Source of the DNA: Verrucomicrobiota bacterium
GTDB lineage: Bacteria; Verrucomicrobiota; Verrucomicrobiia; Opitutales; Opitutaceae
DNA length: 46,974 nt
Assembly: GCA_023457035.1 (NCBI GenBank)
Contig: JAEWNN010000079.1
Span: 1-46,974 of the forward strand
Direction of reading: 5' to 3'
The notes under the pieces: generated by a model
The model's input: the letters and a program-made list of their open reading frames with translations, nothing else
The model's database searches: none
Told to the model about the DNA's origin: nothing
Translations under genes and position numbers: made by a program
Shown: one piece after another, positions 18,006-25,446 of the stretch
How the letters are laid out: every line of letters begins with the position of its first letter
Numbering within the stretch: the first letter of the stretch is position 1

Positions 18006-19079
18006 ATGAAGACCATTGTGTTCTGCTGGTCCGGGATCTCCGGCTACATGGCGGCCTGCTGGCGCGAGCTCATGCGCCGGCCGGGCCTCAAGGTCCATGT
18101 GCTGGCGTTTGCTCCGCATGGGGACGGGCGCCAAGTCGCTTTTGACGAACGTGTGATGGCAGGAATCCCCGGCCGGTTGCTGGATCCTGCGGCGCGCAAA
18201 GACGTCGAGGGCATGCGACGCGAGATCGTGGCGCTCAAGCCGGACTATGTTGTTTTCCCGGGCTGGATGCACCAACCCTATCGTGAACTGGCAGCGCGTC
18301 TCCATCGCGACGGAATTCCTTTGGTGCTGACCATCGATACTCCGTGGTGGGGCACCCCACGGCAGCACCTTGGGCGGTTTCTCCTTCGGCGGTACATCCG
18401 ACTTTTCACTGCGGTGTTCGTGCCGGGAGAGCGGGCATGGCAATACGCTTGGCGCCTCGGGTTTCCTGCCTCGCGGATCGGTCGCGGGCTCTATGGCGTA
18501 GATGTGGCAGGGCTCATGCCTGTCCTTGGTCAGCGCGAGAGCCGACCGTGGCCGAGGCGCTTTCTCTTTGTTGGCCGTTACGCACCGGTAAAGGGCCTGG
18601 ATGTTCTCGTTGCCGGCTACCGCCGGTATCGTGAGCTAGTGGGCGATCCGTGGGAACTGGCCTGTTGTGGGCGGGGGCCTGAAGCTGCTCGGATTGCGCG
18701 TGAGCCAGGGGTGGTCGATCTCGGCTTTTTGCAGCCCGAAGAGCTCAAGGCGCAGTGGGGTGGTGCCGGTGCGTTTGTCTTGCCGAGCCGTTTTGATCCT
18801 TGGCCTTTGGTGTTGGTTGAGGCGGCCGCCGCGGGCTTGCCATTGCTTGCCTCCGACGCATGCGGCAGCGCCGTGGAGGTGTTGCGTCCTCACTACAACG
18901 GCTGGAGCTTCCCTGCCGGTGACCCGGACGCTTTGGCGCAGGTGATGCGGCGTTGCCACGAGCAGCACGCGAGGCTGCCGGAGATGGGCCAACGCAGTCA
19001 GACTCTCGCGGCGCCGTACTCTGCGGAATGTTGGGCGGAACGCTGGGAGCAACAGTTGTTCGCCTTTCCTTCACGTTGA
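18006..19079 (+). CDS. Family 4-like glycosyltransferase
   Basis: 357 residues. The ATG at 18006 gives 'MKTIVFCWSGISGYMAACWR', a start seen in several exopolysaccharide transferases. C-lobe: 'RFLFVGRYAPVKGLDVLVAG' and 'AFVLPSRFDPWPLVLVEAAA', a variant of the E-x7-E region in which the first Glu is replaced by Asp (S-R-F-D-P-W-P). This D-P-W variant is known in other family 4 branches, so activity is still likely. It begins 16 bp after the preceding stop. Confidence 0.9.
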   Translation: MKTIVFCWSGISGYMAACWRELMRRPGLKVHVLAFAPHGDGRQVAFDERVMAGIPGRLLDPAARKDVEGMRREIVALKPDYVVFPGWMHQPYRELAARLHRDGIPLVLTIDTPWWGTPRQHLGRFLLRRYIRLFTAVFVPGERAWQYAWRLGFPASRIGRGLYGVDVAGLMPVLGQRESRPWPRRFLFVGRYAPVKGLDVLVAGYRRYRELVGDPWELACCGRGPEAARIAREPGVVDLGFLQPEELKAQWGGAGAFVLPSRFDPWPLVLVEAAAAGLPLLASDACGSAVEVLRPHYNGWSFPAGDPDALAQVMRRCHEQHARLPEMGQRSQTLAAPYSAECWAERWEQQLFAFPSR

Positions 19080-19116
19080 GCCTGACAACTGCCGGCCCAG
19101 CGCCGCTTCTCCACTC

Positions 19117-20283
19117 ATGAGATTGGTCCATTGCATCGCCGCGCTGCACCTTGACGACGGAGGACCGTCGCGCTCGGTTTCGCAACTGGCAGGCGCGCTG
19201 GCTGCACGTGGAGCCGACATCCATCTCGTGACCGGGCGCGACCCGGAAAAGGCTGTTGTACCGCTCGATCCACGCGTCGTCGTTCATCCGGTGCTCGCAG
19301 GCCATACGACGGTATGGCGGCGACTCCGCTCCCGCGGTTTCCACAAGGCGGTTTCCGGATCGCTCGGCCCGGGCCCGACCGTCGTGCATACGCACGGCGT
19401 GTGGCTGCGCCAGTCGCATGATGCGATCGCCGCCGCGCGGGCGGCGCATGTGCCAGTGGTGCTGTCGCCTCGCGGTATGTTGGAGCCTTGGGCCTTGGCA
19501 TACCATGCCTGGAAAAAGCGCCTCGCGTGGTGGCTCTACCAGCGGCGCGATCTGCGTTTGGTCACGGCATTCCACGCCACGGCTGAAATGGAGGCTGAGA
19601 GCATTCGGAGGTTGGGGTTCCGTCAGCCGATCATCGTTCTGCCCAACGGTGTCGATCTGCCGGCCGACGCGAACAGGTCGCTGCCCCCGACGGGCGCCCC
19701 TCGGGAGGTGCTTTTCCTGTCCCGCATTCACCCGAAGAAGGGGATCAATCTCCTCCTTGAGGCGTGGGCGCGCGTGCGGCCGGCCGGTTGGCGGCTGAAC
19801 ATCGCCGGCAACGACGAGGACGGGCACGCCGCTGTGATCGGGCAGCGGGTCCGTGATCTCGGGCTGGCAGAGTCTGTGCGCTATGTGGGGCCCGCTTATG
19901 GTGAAGACAAGGAGCGACTTCTCCGTGCGGCACAGCTTTTCGTGCTGCCGTCGTTCTCGGAGAACTTCGGGATCGTGGTGGCGGAGGCGCTGGCCCATGG
20001 GGTGCCGGTGGTCACTACGACTGGTACCCCGTGGGGAGAATTGCACAGCCGCCGTTGCGGCTGGCATGTTCCGGCGACGAGCGACGCCATCACTGCGGCG
20101 CTTGCCGATGCGCTCGCGCGACCGGAGTCGGAACTGGCGGCAATGGGGGCGGCCGGCCGGTGCTTGATCGCGGAGCGTTATCAATGGTCGGCGATCGCTC
20201 GGCAGTTTGAAGAGGCCTATGCGTTGCTCGGCGCTGGAGCCATGTCGCGCCTCGCAGCGTTGCCCTTCGTCCGTGTGCGTTAG
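19117..20283 (+). CDS. Family 4 glycosyltransferase
   Basis: 388 residues. N-lobe 'HLDDGGPSRSVSQLAGALA' and 'VLSPRGMLEPWALAYHAWKK' are typical of colanic acid or lipopolysaccharide family 4 enzymes that carry the S-P-R-G-M-L-x-P-W motif. C-lobe: 'VLFLSRIHPKKGINLLLEAW' and 'LFVLPSFSENFGIVVAEALA' with E-N-F-G-I-x-x-x-E. A 37-bp gap precedes the gene and the acetyltransferase gene begins 4 bp after it. Confidence 0.92.
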   Translation: MRLVHCIAALHLDDGGPSRSVSQLAGALAARGADIHLVTGRDPEKAVVPLDPRVVVHPVLAGHTTVWRRLRSRGFHKAVSGSLGPGPTVVHTHGVWLRQSHDAIAAARAAHVPVVLSPRGMLEPWALAYHAWKKRLAWWLYQRRDLRLVTAFHATAEMEAESIRRLGFRQPIIVLPNGVDLPADANRSLPPTGAPREVLFLSRIHPKKGINLLLEAWARVRPAGWRLNIAGNDEDGHAAVIGQRVRDLGLAESVRYVGPAYGEDKERLLRAAQLFVLPSFSENFGIVVAEALAHGVPVVTTTGTPWGELHSRRCGWHVPATSDAITAALADALARPESELAAMGAAGRCLIAERYQWSAIARQFEEAYALLGAGAMSRLAALPFVRVR

Positions 20284-20287
20284 CTTT

Positions 20288-20863
20288 ATGCGAAGGCTTT
20301 ACACCGACTATCACAACCGGCTCTCGTGGCCGAATCGCGCAGGGAGACTGCTCTGGGCATTGCTATATGCCGTTCTGTTCCGACCCACTCCCGTTTGTTT
20401 CTTTCGTTGGCGTGCGTGGTTGGTCCGGCGCTTCGGAGGCACTATTGCGCCGGGGGCACGGATCTATCCTTCGGTGCGAATCTGGGCGCCATGGAATCTC
20501 ACGATGGCAGTGGGGAGCACGCTGGCTGATGGCGTGGACTGCTACTGCGTGGACCGGATCGAAGTAGGGCCGGAGGTCACCGTCAGCCAACGGGCGTTTC
20601 TCTGCACTGCCAGTCACGACCTAGAGGACCCAGCACGGAGGCTCACGACGAAGCCAATCCGGCTGGAGCAGGCGAGCTGGGTTTTTGCAGAGGCCTTCAT
20701 TGGCCCTGGCGTGACGGTGGGCGAGGGCGCTGTAGTCGCAGCGCGGGCGGTGGTGGTCAAGGATGTCGCCCCTTGGACGGTGGTCGGCGGCAACCCGGCC
20801 CGGGTGATCAAACCGCGTCGGCTTCGGACTGGCGGCGACGTAGACGTGGAGGGTCGCGTATGA
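20288..20863 (+). CDS. WcaF-like left-handed beta-helix acetyltransferase
   Basis: 191 residues. After a hydrophobic and basic N-terminus, hexapeptide repeats form a left-handed beta-helix: 'GARIYPSVRIWAPWNLTMAV', 'VDRIEVGPEVTVSQRAFL', then the catalytic His in CTASHDLEDP and 'FIGPGVTVGEGAVVAARAVV', ending in 'VVGGNPARVIKPR'. This is the WcaF/VioB order of colanic acid acetyltransferases, which add O-acetyl groups to sugars from acetyl-CoA. Together with the pyruvyltransferase it suggests a modified acidic exopolysaccharide. Confidence 0.92.
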   Translation: MRRLYTDYHNRLSWPNRAGRLLWALLYAVLFRPTPVCFFRWRAWLVRRFGGTIAPGARIYPSVRIWAPWNLTMAVGSTLADGVDCYCVDRIEVGPEVTVSQRAFLCTASHDLEDPARRLTTKPIRLEQASWVFAEAFIGPGVTVGEGAVVAARAVVVKDVAPWTVVGGNPARVIKPRRLRTGGDVDVEGRV

Positions 20864-21711
20864 ATGGGGAGGGTCCACTGCCGGTGAGCGTGGTCGTGTC
20901 GACCAAGAATGAGGAGAAGAACCTCGGCGTCTGCCTGGAGCGGTTGGCGGGCCGGTTTGCGGAGGTTTTCGTGGTCGATTCGGGCAGTACGGACGGCACC
21001 CGCGGCATCGCCGAGGCCGTCGGCGTGCGCGTGGTCGATTTTCAGTGGGACGGGCGTTTTCCCAAGAAGCGCAACTGGACCCTCCGCAACGTCCCGCTTG
21101 GCCAACCCTGGGTCCTATTCCTCGATGCGGACGAATTGGTCACCGATGCGTTTATTGATGAGCTCCGGCGTGTACTGCCGGCCACCACTCATGCCGGGTT
21201 TTGGATCTCCTTCGATAACTACTTCATGGGTGTGTTGATGCGGCACGGGGACAAGATGCGGAAACTCTGCCTCTTTCGCCGCAGCGCGGGGGAGTATGAG
21301 CGTATCGAGGAGAACCGCTGGTCCTGTCTCGATATGGAGATACATGAACACCCGATCATTCTGGGCACGGTGGGTTCGGTTGCCGCTCCACTGATTCACG
21401 CCGACAAACGGGATTTTGCGTCTCACATCGCCAAGCATAACGAATACTCCTCGTGGGAGACTCATCGGTACTTCGAACTGCACCGCAGCGGGCCGGAGGT
21501 GTGGGCGAAACTGACTCCGCGGCAGAGGAAGAAGTACAGCAACCTCGACAGGTGGTGGCTCGCGCCCGCCTACTTTTTCGCGGCATTCGTGCTGCGCCGG
21601 GGCTTTCTAGACGGCGCAACCGGCTTCCGTTTCGCCGCGTTCAAGCTCTTCTATTTCTGGCAGATTCGGCTGAAGATATTGGAGCGCCGGCTGTCCGCGG
21701 CACGATATTGA
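20860..21711 (+). CDS. Family 2 glycosyltransferase (WaaE/KdtX-like)
   Basis: 283 residues. A GGAGGG ribosome-binding site six bases ahead of the ATG and a 4-bp overlap with the acetyltransferase gene fix the start. 'VSVVVSTKNEEKNLGVCLE', 'VFVVDSGSTDGT', 'FPKKRNWTLRN' and 'WVLFLDADELVTDAF' match the WaaE/KdtX-type branch of family 2 (lipopolysaccharide core beta-glucosyltransferases). The C-terminus is membrane-associated: 'LAPAYFFAAFVLRRGFLDG' and a basic tail. It is the last gene before repeats reappear. Confidence 0.92.
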   Translation: MNGEGPLPVSVVVSTKNEEKNLGVCLERLAGRFAEVFVVDSGSTDGTRGIAEAVGVRVVDFQWDGRFPKKRNWTLRNVPLGQPWVLFLDADELVTDAFIDELRRVLPATTHAGFWISFDNYFMGVLMRHGDKMRKLCLFRRSAGEYERIEENRWSCLDMEIHEHPIILGTVGSVAAPLIHADKRDFASHIAKHNEYSSWETHRYFELHRSGPEVWAKLTPRQRKKYSNLDRWWLAPAYFFAAFVLRRGFLDGATGFRFAAFKLFYFWQIRLKILERRLSAARY

Positions 21712-21724
21712 GGTGCGCTTTGCG

Positions 21725-23266
21725 ATGAGTGAGGTGAAGCAAGGTACTGCTCCAGTGGAGTTCTGGTCCTCGGTTGAGTACGGGACCTTCCTGAAGGGGC
21801 TGGTAAGGGAGTTTTTGCGGGACGCAAAAACTGAGGCGGCGGTACCGCCGCGTTCCGAACTACTCGCTACTCGCTACCCGCTACTCGCTACTGCCCAACA
21901 GCGTTTCGCGGTGAGCGAATCCGACTACCGGCAGGCGCGGGGCACGTGGGCGCGGCTGCGCATGCGGTGGCGCTGCTATGTGGGGTATCCCAATCTGCTG
22001 CACCGGCGGATCCGGCGCGAGCCGGCCCCGGCGGCGATGGTCGTCTGCACGAACACCTTCTATGCGCCCTGGGTGGCGATGCGGTCGGCCCGGAAGCGCG
22101 GCATCCCGGTCGTGCATTGGATGTTCGACCTGTTTCCCGATGTGCTCGTGCTGGCCGGGAAACTGAAGCCGGGTTCGCTGGGCGAGCGTTGGCTGCGCCG
22201 CTGGGTGCGCGCGATGTTCGACGGGGCCGCGGCGAATGTGTTCCTGGGCCAGCGGTTGCTCGCCTATGCGGAAGCGAAGTTCGGTCCGATCCCGCGTGCG
22301 GTCGTGATCCCGGTCGGTTGCGATGCGGCGCCGTTTGCCGGAATGGAACCGCGTGATCGAAGACCGGATAGGGAATGTGGAAATCAGGAAAACGGGAACG
22401 GAGGTCGGACAGCGGACAGCGGAAACCGGACGACAGAAGGTAACGAAGGGCGGAGGACGTTCTGCTGTTCAGCAGAATCTACGGCGCGCAGCGCCTCCGA
22501 GACGGCGGATGGCGGACGACAGGAGCCGACCGGAAACCGGACACCGGATACCGGAGTGGCGGAGGGCGACGCAGCCCGACCGACCGTTACTGAAGAGGGC
22601 GCGCCGGTGCGTGTGCTCTATTGCGGCAATTTCGGTCGCATGCACGAGGTCGACACCGTCGTGGCGGCCTTGCGGGGTGGCGTGCCGAACGGGGTGCGGC
22701 TCGATTTCCGAGGCAATGGCGCGGGCTTCCAGACCTTGGCGGCCGCGACGGCCGAGCTCCGAAGTTGCCAAGCGGGGACGGCGCAGAGAGGAGGATCTGG
22801 AACTCAGGAAATCAGGAGGGGAGAGCGGAATGGGGAGGCGGTAACAGGTGACAGGGGGGCGGGATCCGAGCAGCTCCGGCTCGGGGGCAGTCTGCCGGAG
22901 CGCGAGTGGCTCGATGCGATGGCGGCGGCCGATGTGGCGCTGGTGACGATGAAACGCGGCGCCGAGGGCATCGTGATGCCGAGCAAGACCTACAGCGCGA
23001 TGGCGGCCGGGCAGGCGATCCTCGCGGTGTGCCCGCGGGAGTCCGATTTGGCCGATCTGGTGGCCGCGCACGATTGCGGCTGGGTGGTGGAGCCCGGCGA
23101 TGTGGCAGGTCTGCGGGCCGTGCTGGATTCGCTGGCCTCGCGGGGCGCCGAGGTGCTCACGAAGCGCCGCAATGCCTGGCGCGCCGCCCGGGAGTGCTAC
23201 GACCAGCGTGTGTTGGCGGAGCGCTGGCGGGAGGTTCTGCGAGGTTTCGCGTGCCGCGAAACCTGA
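21725..23266 (+). CDS. WcaI/WbuB-like family 4 glycosyltransferase invaded by repeats
   Basis: 513 residues from ATG 21725 (a GTG at 21713 is the alternative). N-lobe: 'GTWARLRMRWRCYVGYPNLL' and 'VVHWMFDLFPDVLVLAGKL'. C-lobe: 'VRVLYCGNFGRMHEVDTVV' and 'GAEGIVMPSKTYSAMAAGQA', giving a normal GT-B fold. Three stretches are repeat-derived yet keep the frame: residues about 29-57 (double hairpin plus CTACTCG heptamers), 208-292 (octamer and heptamer units, translated as CGNQENGNGG, NRTTEGNEGRR and so on) and 345-386. The last eight residues (GFACRET and neighbours) and the stop also lie in a hairpin. Without these inserts the protein would have about 400 residues, the family norm. Confidence 0.85.
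   Translation: MSEVKQGTAPVEFWSSVEYGTFLKGLVREFLRDAKTEAAVPPRSELLATRYPLLATAQQRFAVSESDYRQARGTWARLRMRWRCYVGYPNLLHRRIRREPAPAAMVVCTNTFYAPWVAMRSARKRGIPVVHWMFDLFPDVLVLAGKLKPGSLGERWLRRWVRAMFDGAAANVFLGQRLLAYAEAKFGPIPRAVVIPVGCDAAPFAGMEPRDRRPDRECGNQENGNGGRTADSGNRTTEGNEGRRTFCCSAESTARSASETADGGRQEPTGNRTPDTGVAEGDAARPTVTEEGAPVRVLYCGNFGRMHEVDTVVAALRGGVPNGVRLDFRGNGAGFQTLAAATAELRSCQAGTAQRGGSGTQEIRRGERNGEAVTGDRGAGSEQLRLGGSLPEREWLDAMAAADVALVTMKRGAEGIVMPSKTYSAMAAGQAILAVCPRESDLADLVAAHDCGWVVEPGDVAGLRAVLDSLASRGAEVLTKRRNAWRAARECYDQRVLAERWREVLRGFACRET
21810..21894 (+). repeat. Double hairpin plus heptamer array inside a glycosyltransferase gene
   Basis: Hairpin one at 21810-21832 (AGTTTTTGCG and CGCAAAAACT arms). Hairpin two at 21836-21851 is the perfect palindrome GCGGCGGTACCGCCGC. 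CTACTCG/CTACCCG heptamers follow to about 21894. All are read in frame (residues 29-57 of the host protein). Confidence 0.75.
22348..22600 (+). repeat. In-frame repeat insertion between glycosyltransferase lobes
   Basis: Contains a GGAAATCA-type octamer unit (about 22378), GGACAGC/GGAAACC/GGACGAC heptamers, the perfect 18-bp palindrome TTCTGCTGTTCAGCAGAA at 22460-22477, and more GGAAACC/GGACACC heptamers to about 22560. It separates conserved 'VVIPVGCDAAPF' from 'VRVLYCGNFGRMHEV', that is, the inter-lobe linker. Confidence 0.75.
22760..22880 (+). repeat. Second in-frame repeat insertion in the glycosyltransferase C-lobe
   Basis: An octamer pair (GGAACTCAGGAAATCAGGAG, about 22799-22818) and 'GGTAACAGGTGACAGGGGGG' units. 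The same pairing recurs in the DUF4838 gene near 30182-30255. Confidence 0.7.
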
Positions 23267-23289
23267 GGGCGCTCTGCCGTACGGCAGAG
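23242..23289 (+). repeat. Double hairpin spanning the stop codon of the glycosyltransferase gene
   Basis: Hairpin one is at 23242-23264 (AGGTTTCGCG and CGCGAAACCT arms). The TGA stop is at 23264-23266, sharing the last base of the arm. The perfect palindrome CTCTGCCGTACGGCAGAG is at 23272-23289. Related double elements stand at 21810, 24183, 24367 and 25408. Confidence 0.8.
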
Positions 23290-23339
23290 AACGCCGTTTG
23301 ACCTTCGATGCACGAGAAGCAGAATCAGCCCCCATCGCC

Positions 23340-23663
23340 ATGAGAGCGCCAGCAACCATCCCTTTGTTGGAAACCCATCGCCGCGAGCTCGTTGAAATCT
23401 GCCAGCGGCACGGGGTCGAGCGGTTGGACGTCTTCGGTTCGGCGGCCCGTGGCGGTTTCACCCCCGGGGTGAGCGATGTCGATTTCCTCGTTTCATTCTC
23501 CCGGCCCGGGGAGGATGGATATGCCGACCGTTATCTCGACTTGGCCGAGGCGCTGGAGGCGGTGCTGGGCTGTCCGGTCGATCTGCTGACGGAGCGGTCG
23601 CTGCGGAATCCGGTTCTCCGCGGAGCGATCGAACAGGATCGTATCACGGTCTATGCAGCCTGA
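23340..23663 (+). CDS. mntA: MNT-domain nucleotidyltransferase antitoxin (MntA type), copy 1
   Basis: 107 residues. A minimal nucleotidyltransferase fold with Gly33-Ser34 in VFGSAARG, the metal-binding Asp46-x-Asp48 in SDVDFLV, and the third acidic position in CPVDLLTERSL. In studied HEPN/MNT modules the MntA protein adds AMP groups to a tyrosine of HepT and so silences it. It overlaps the following HEPN gene by exactly 11 bp (23653-23663), which supports a two-gene module. The start at 23340 lies 50 bp behind the double hairpin that ends the preceding gene. Confidence 0.88.
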   Translation: MRAPATIPLLETHRRELVEICQRHGVERLDVFGSAARGGFTPGVSDVDFLVSFSRPGEDGYADRYLDLAEALEAVLGCPVDLLTERSLRNPVLRGAIEQDRITVYAA

Positions 23664-24003
23664 GATCGCCAAGCGCCTTTTTGATGCCCGGGCGGCTTGT
23701 GTGGCTATCGAGTCCTTCACGCGCGGACTCGAGTACGAGTCCTATGCTGTGAACGCCATGCTTCGCTCGGCGGTCGAGCGACAGTTCGAAATCGTTGGCG
23801 AAGCGCTCGGCAAAGCCGTGGCGCTGGACCCCTCCTTGGAGACGCACGTCCCGGAGATCCACCGGATCGTCGGATTACGGAACCGACTCATTCATGGTTA
23901 CGACAGTGTGGACGATCAGTTGGTTTGGGACCTTGTCCGAAACAAGCTGCCCCGCCTGTCGGCCTTGCTTGGTCGCCTCCTGGACCAAGCTGGAATCGCG
24001 TGA
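23653..24003 (+). CDS. hepT: HEPN-domain toxin (HepT type), copy 1
   Basis: 116 residues, all helical. It carries the HEPN ribonuclease motif R-x4-H-x-Y as Arg76...His81-Gly-Tyr83 in LRNRLIHGYDSV, so both the catalytic pair and the tyrosine that the partner modifies are present. The upstream part 'VERQFEIVGEALGKAV' is also family-typical. Intact toxin and antitoxin suggest a working module, possibly for defence or stabilisation of the region. A near-relative pair lies at 25937-26555. Confidence 0.88.
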   Translation: MQPEIAKRLFDARAACVAIESFTRGLEYESYAVNAMLRSAVERQFEIVGEALGKAVALDPSLETHVPEIHRIVGLRNRLIHGYDSVDDQLVWDLVRNKLPRLSALLGRLLDQAGIA

Positions 24004-24138
24004 GCGAGTCGCGAGCCGTCGGGAGCGGTGGTTAGTAGCCGGTGGGAGGTCTCCAGTAGCCGGTGGACAGTGCGCAGCAGGGATCGGCGTCCATCGGTGT
24101 GCCTCTGTGGCTAATTTTCCGGCTGTATTGCTGAATTC
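24004..24138. repeat. Heptamer array upstream of the epimerase remnant
   Basis: Forward heptamers at about 24027-24082 (GGTGGTT, AGTAGCC, GGTGGGA, GGTCTCC, AGTAGCC, GGTGGAC). A 'CCTCTGTGGCTAATTTTC' unit follows. No gene. Confidence 0.65.
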
Positions 24139-24270
24139 ATGAAAGCCCTCCTCATCACCGGCGCGGCCGGGTTCATCGGGCGAGGTTTCGCGTGCCGCGA
24201 AACCTTAGGGCGCTCTGCCGTACGGCTCTGCTGGCCAGCAGCGCGCCCCGGGGCGGATCTGAGTTTATGA
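24139..24270 (+). pseudogene. Epimerase N-terminal fragment cut off by a double hairpin
   Basis: The ATG at 24139 opens 'MKALLITGAAGFIGR', the Rossmann start of a sugar-nucleotide epimerase. At 24183 the sequence runs into a double-hairpin repeat and the frame continues as repeat-coded residues to a TGA at 24268-24270. That stop overlaps the ATG of the complete epimerase (24267), which begins MKTVLVTGAAGFIGR. The two starts share protein sequence but differ at most synonymous positions until the last 14 bases before the hairpin. I read it as the remnant of a second, diverged epimerase gene, or an old partial duplication interrupted by the repeat. A translated 43-residue leader peptide is possible but less likely. 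Confidence 0.6.
24183..24230 (+). repeat. Double hairpin inside the epimerase remnant
   Basis: Hairpin one at 24183-24205 is identical in both arms to 23242-23264. The following CTCTGCCGTACGG palindrome (24213-24230) is broken in its right half. The 14 bases between the parts match the copy at 23242 closely. Confidence 0.75.
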
Positions 24271-25433
24271 AGACGGTTCTGGTTACTGGTGCGGCTGGGT
24301 TCATCGGGCGGCGTATGATGGCGGCCGCGCAGGCCGCGGGCTGGAACGTTATCGGGCTGGATCGGGAGGTTTTGCGTACCGCAAAACCTGAGAAGGCGGC
24401 GCTGCCGCCTTCCGCCACCAATCAACCGGCGACGGCCCACGGCTTACCGTCCACCGACTGGCTCGTGGCCGACCTCACCGCGGACGCGCCGATCGAACTG
24501 CCGGCGGGTATCGACGCGATCATCCACCTGGCGGGCAAGGCGCACGCCTTGGCGGAGGTGGCGCAGGACGAGGCCGAGTATTTCCGGATCAACACCGAGG
24601 GCACGCGCCGCATGCTCGAGGCCGCGCAGCGCGCCGGCGTGCGGGCGTTCGTGCTGTTCTCAACTGTTAAGGCGGCCGGGGACAGCGGCGAAACCGGAGA
24701 CCGGAAACCGGTAACTGGAAACGCTGAATGCGGAACGGACGGAGTGGAATGTGGAAATCAGGAGAGTAGGAACGGAGAACGATCGGACATCCGTGTTCAT
24801 CCGTGTTCATCTGTGGTTTCGACTCCGCTGGATGAGCTTTGCTCGGCCCCGCCCGACACGCCGTACGGGCAATCGAAGCGCGCGGCGGAGAAGCTGGTGC
24901 TGGAGGGCGGCCACGTACCGCACCCGGTGGCGTTGCGGCCGTGCCTCGTCTATGGGCCGACCCCGAAGGGCAACCTCGAGAAGATGATCGCGGCGGTGCG
25001 GCGCGGGCGCTTCCCGCCGTTGCCGGAGGTGGGCAACAAACGCTCGATGGTGCATGTGGACGACGTGATCGCGGCGGCCTTGCTGGCGGCGGAGCACCCG
25101 GCAGCCAAGGGGCAGATCTTCATCGTGGCCGACAACGAGCCGTTCTCGACCCGGCAGCTCTTCGAATGGATCTGCGCGGCGGCGGGGCGGAAGGTGCCAC
25201 GCTGGACGATGCCGTTGTGGTTCCTGCGGGTGTTGGGGCGCGTGGGCGATCTGATCGGCCGGTTGCGCGGCCGGCGGTTTGTCTTCGATTCGGATGCGTT
25301 GGCGAAGCTGACCGGCAACGCCTGGTACACTTCCGCGAAGCTGCAGCGCGAACTCGGCTGGCGGCCGCGCCACACCCTGCGCGAGACCATGCCGGAGGTT
25401 TTGCGAGAGGTTTCGCATGACGCGAAACCTTAG
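24267..25433 (+). CDS. NAD-dependent sugar-nucleotide epimerase/dehydratase with repeat insertions
   Basis: 388 residues, extended short-chain dehydrogenase (UDP-glucose 4-epimerase/WbpV-like). Seen: Rossmann TGAAGFIG (7-14), 'IDAIIHLAGKAHAL', the Ser region 'VLFSTVKAAG' and the catalytic Tyr-x3-Lys in PYGQSK, then 'LRPCLVYGPTPKGNL' and 'MVHVDDVIAAALLA'. Two in-frame inserts interrupt the normal fold: residues about 34-49 (double hairpin at 24367-24411) and about 140-188 (octamer, heptamer and 'ATCCGTG' units, just before the Tyr-x3-Lys). The C-terminus and its TAG stop are made by another hairpin (25408-25433). It probably supplies an epimerised sugar for the WecA/WbpL-like transferase downstream. 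Confidence 0.87.
   Translation: MKTVLVTGAAGFIGRRMMAAAQAAGWNVIGLDREVLRTAKPEKAALPPSATNQPATAHGLPSTDWLVADLTADAPIELPAGIDAIIHLAGKAHALAEVAQDEAEYFRINTEGTRRMLEAAQRAGVRAFVLFSTVKAAGDSGETGDRKPVTGNAECGTDGVECGNQESRNGERSDIRVHPCSSVVSTPLDELCSAPPDTPYGQSKRAAEKLVLEGGHVPHPVALRPCLVYGPTPKGNLEKMIAAVRRGRFPPLPEVGNKRSMVHVDDVIAAALLAAEHPAAKGQIFIVADNEPFSTRQLFEWICAAAGRKVPRWTMPLWFLRVLGRVGDLIGRLRGRRFVFDSDALAKLTGNAWYTSAKLQRELGWRPRHTLRETMPEVLREVSHDAKP
24367..24411 (+). repeat. Double hairpin coding residues 34-49 of the epimerase
   Basis: Hairpin one at 24367-24389 (AGGTTTTGCG and CGCAAAACCT arms); hairpin two at 24393-24411 (AAGGCGGC and GCCGCCTT). It has the layout of the copies at 21810 and 23242 with different stem sequences, so arms have changed in a compensated way. 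Confidence 0.8.
24685..24830 (+). repeat. In-frame composite repeat in the epimerase gene
   Basis: GGAGACC/GGAAACC heptamers, then the octamer unit GGAAATCAGGAG, then a 'CATCCGTGTTCATCCGTG' segment like that of the ~165-bp element. Translated as ETGDRKPVTGN, CGNQESRNGER and DIRVHPCSS. Confidence 0.75.
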
Positions 25434-25446
25434 GGCGCTCTGCCGG
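25408..25446 (+). repeat. Hairpin providing the stop codon of the epimerase gene
   Basis: AGGTTTCGCA and CGCGAAACCT arms at 25408-25430, immediately followed by TAGGGCGCTCTGCCGG. The TAG at 25431-25433 is the stop. The second palindrome is truncated. Confidence 0.75.

Noticed and set aside
24192..24266. N-terminal extension of the epimerase (start at 24192)
   Set aside because: The extra 25 residues are translated hairpin repeat; the Rossmann start MKTVLVTGAAGFIG fits the ATG at 24267.
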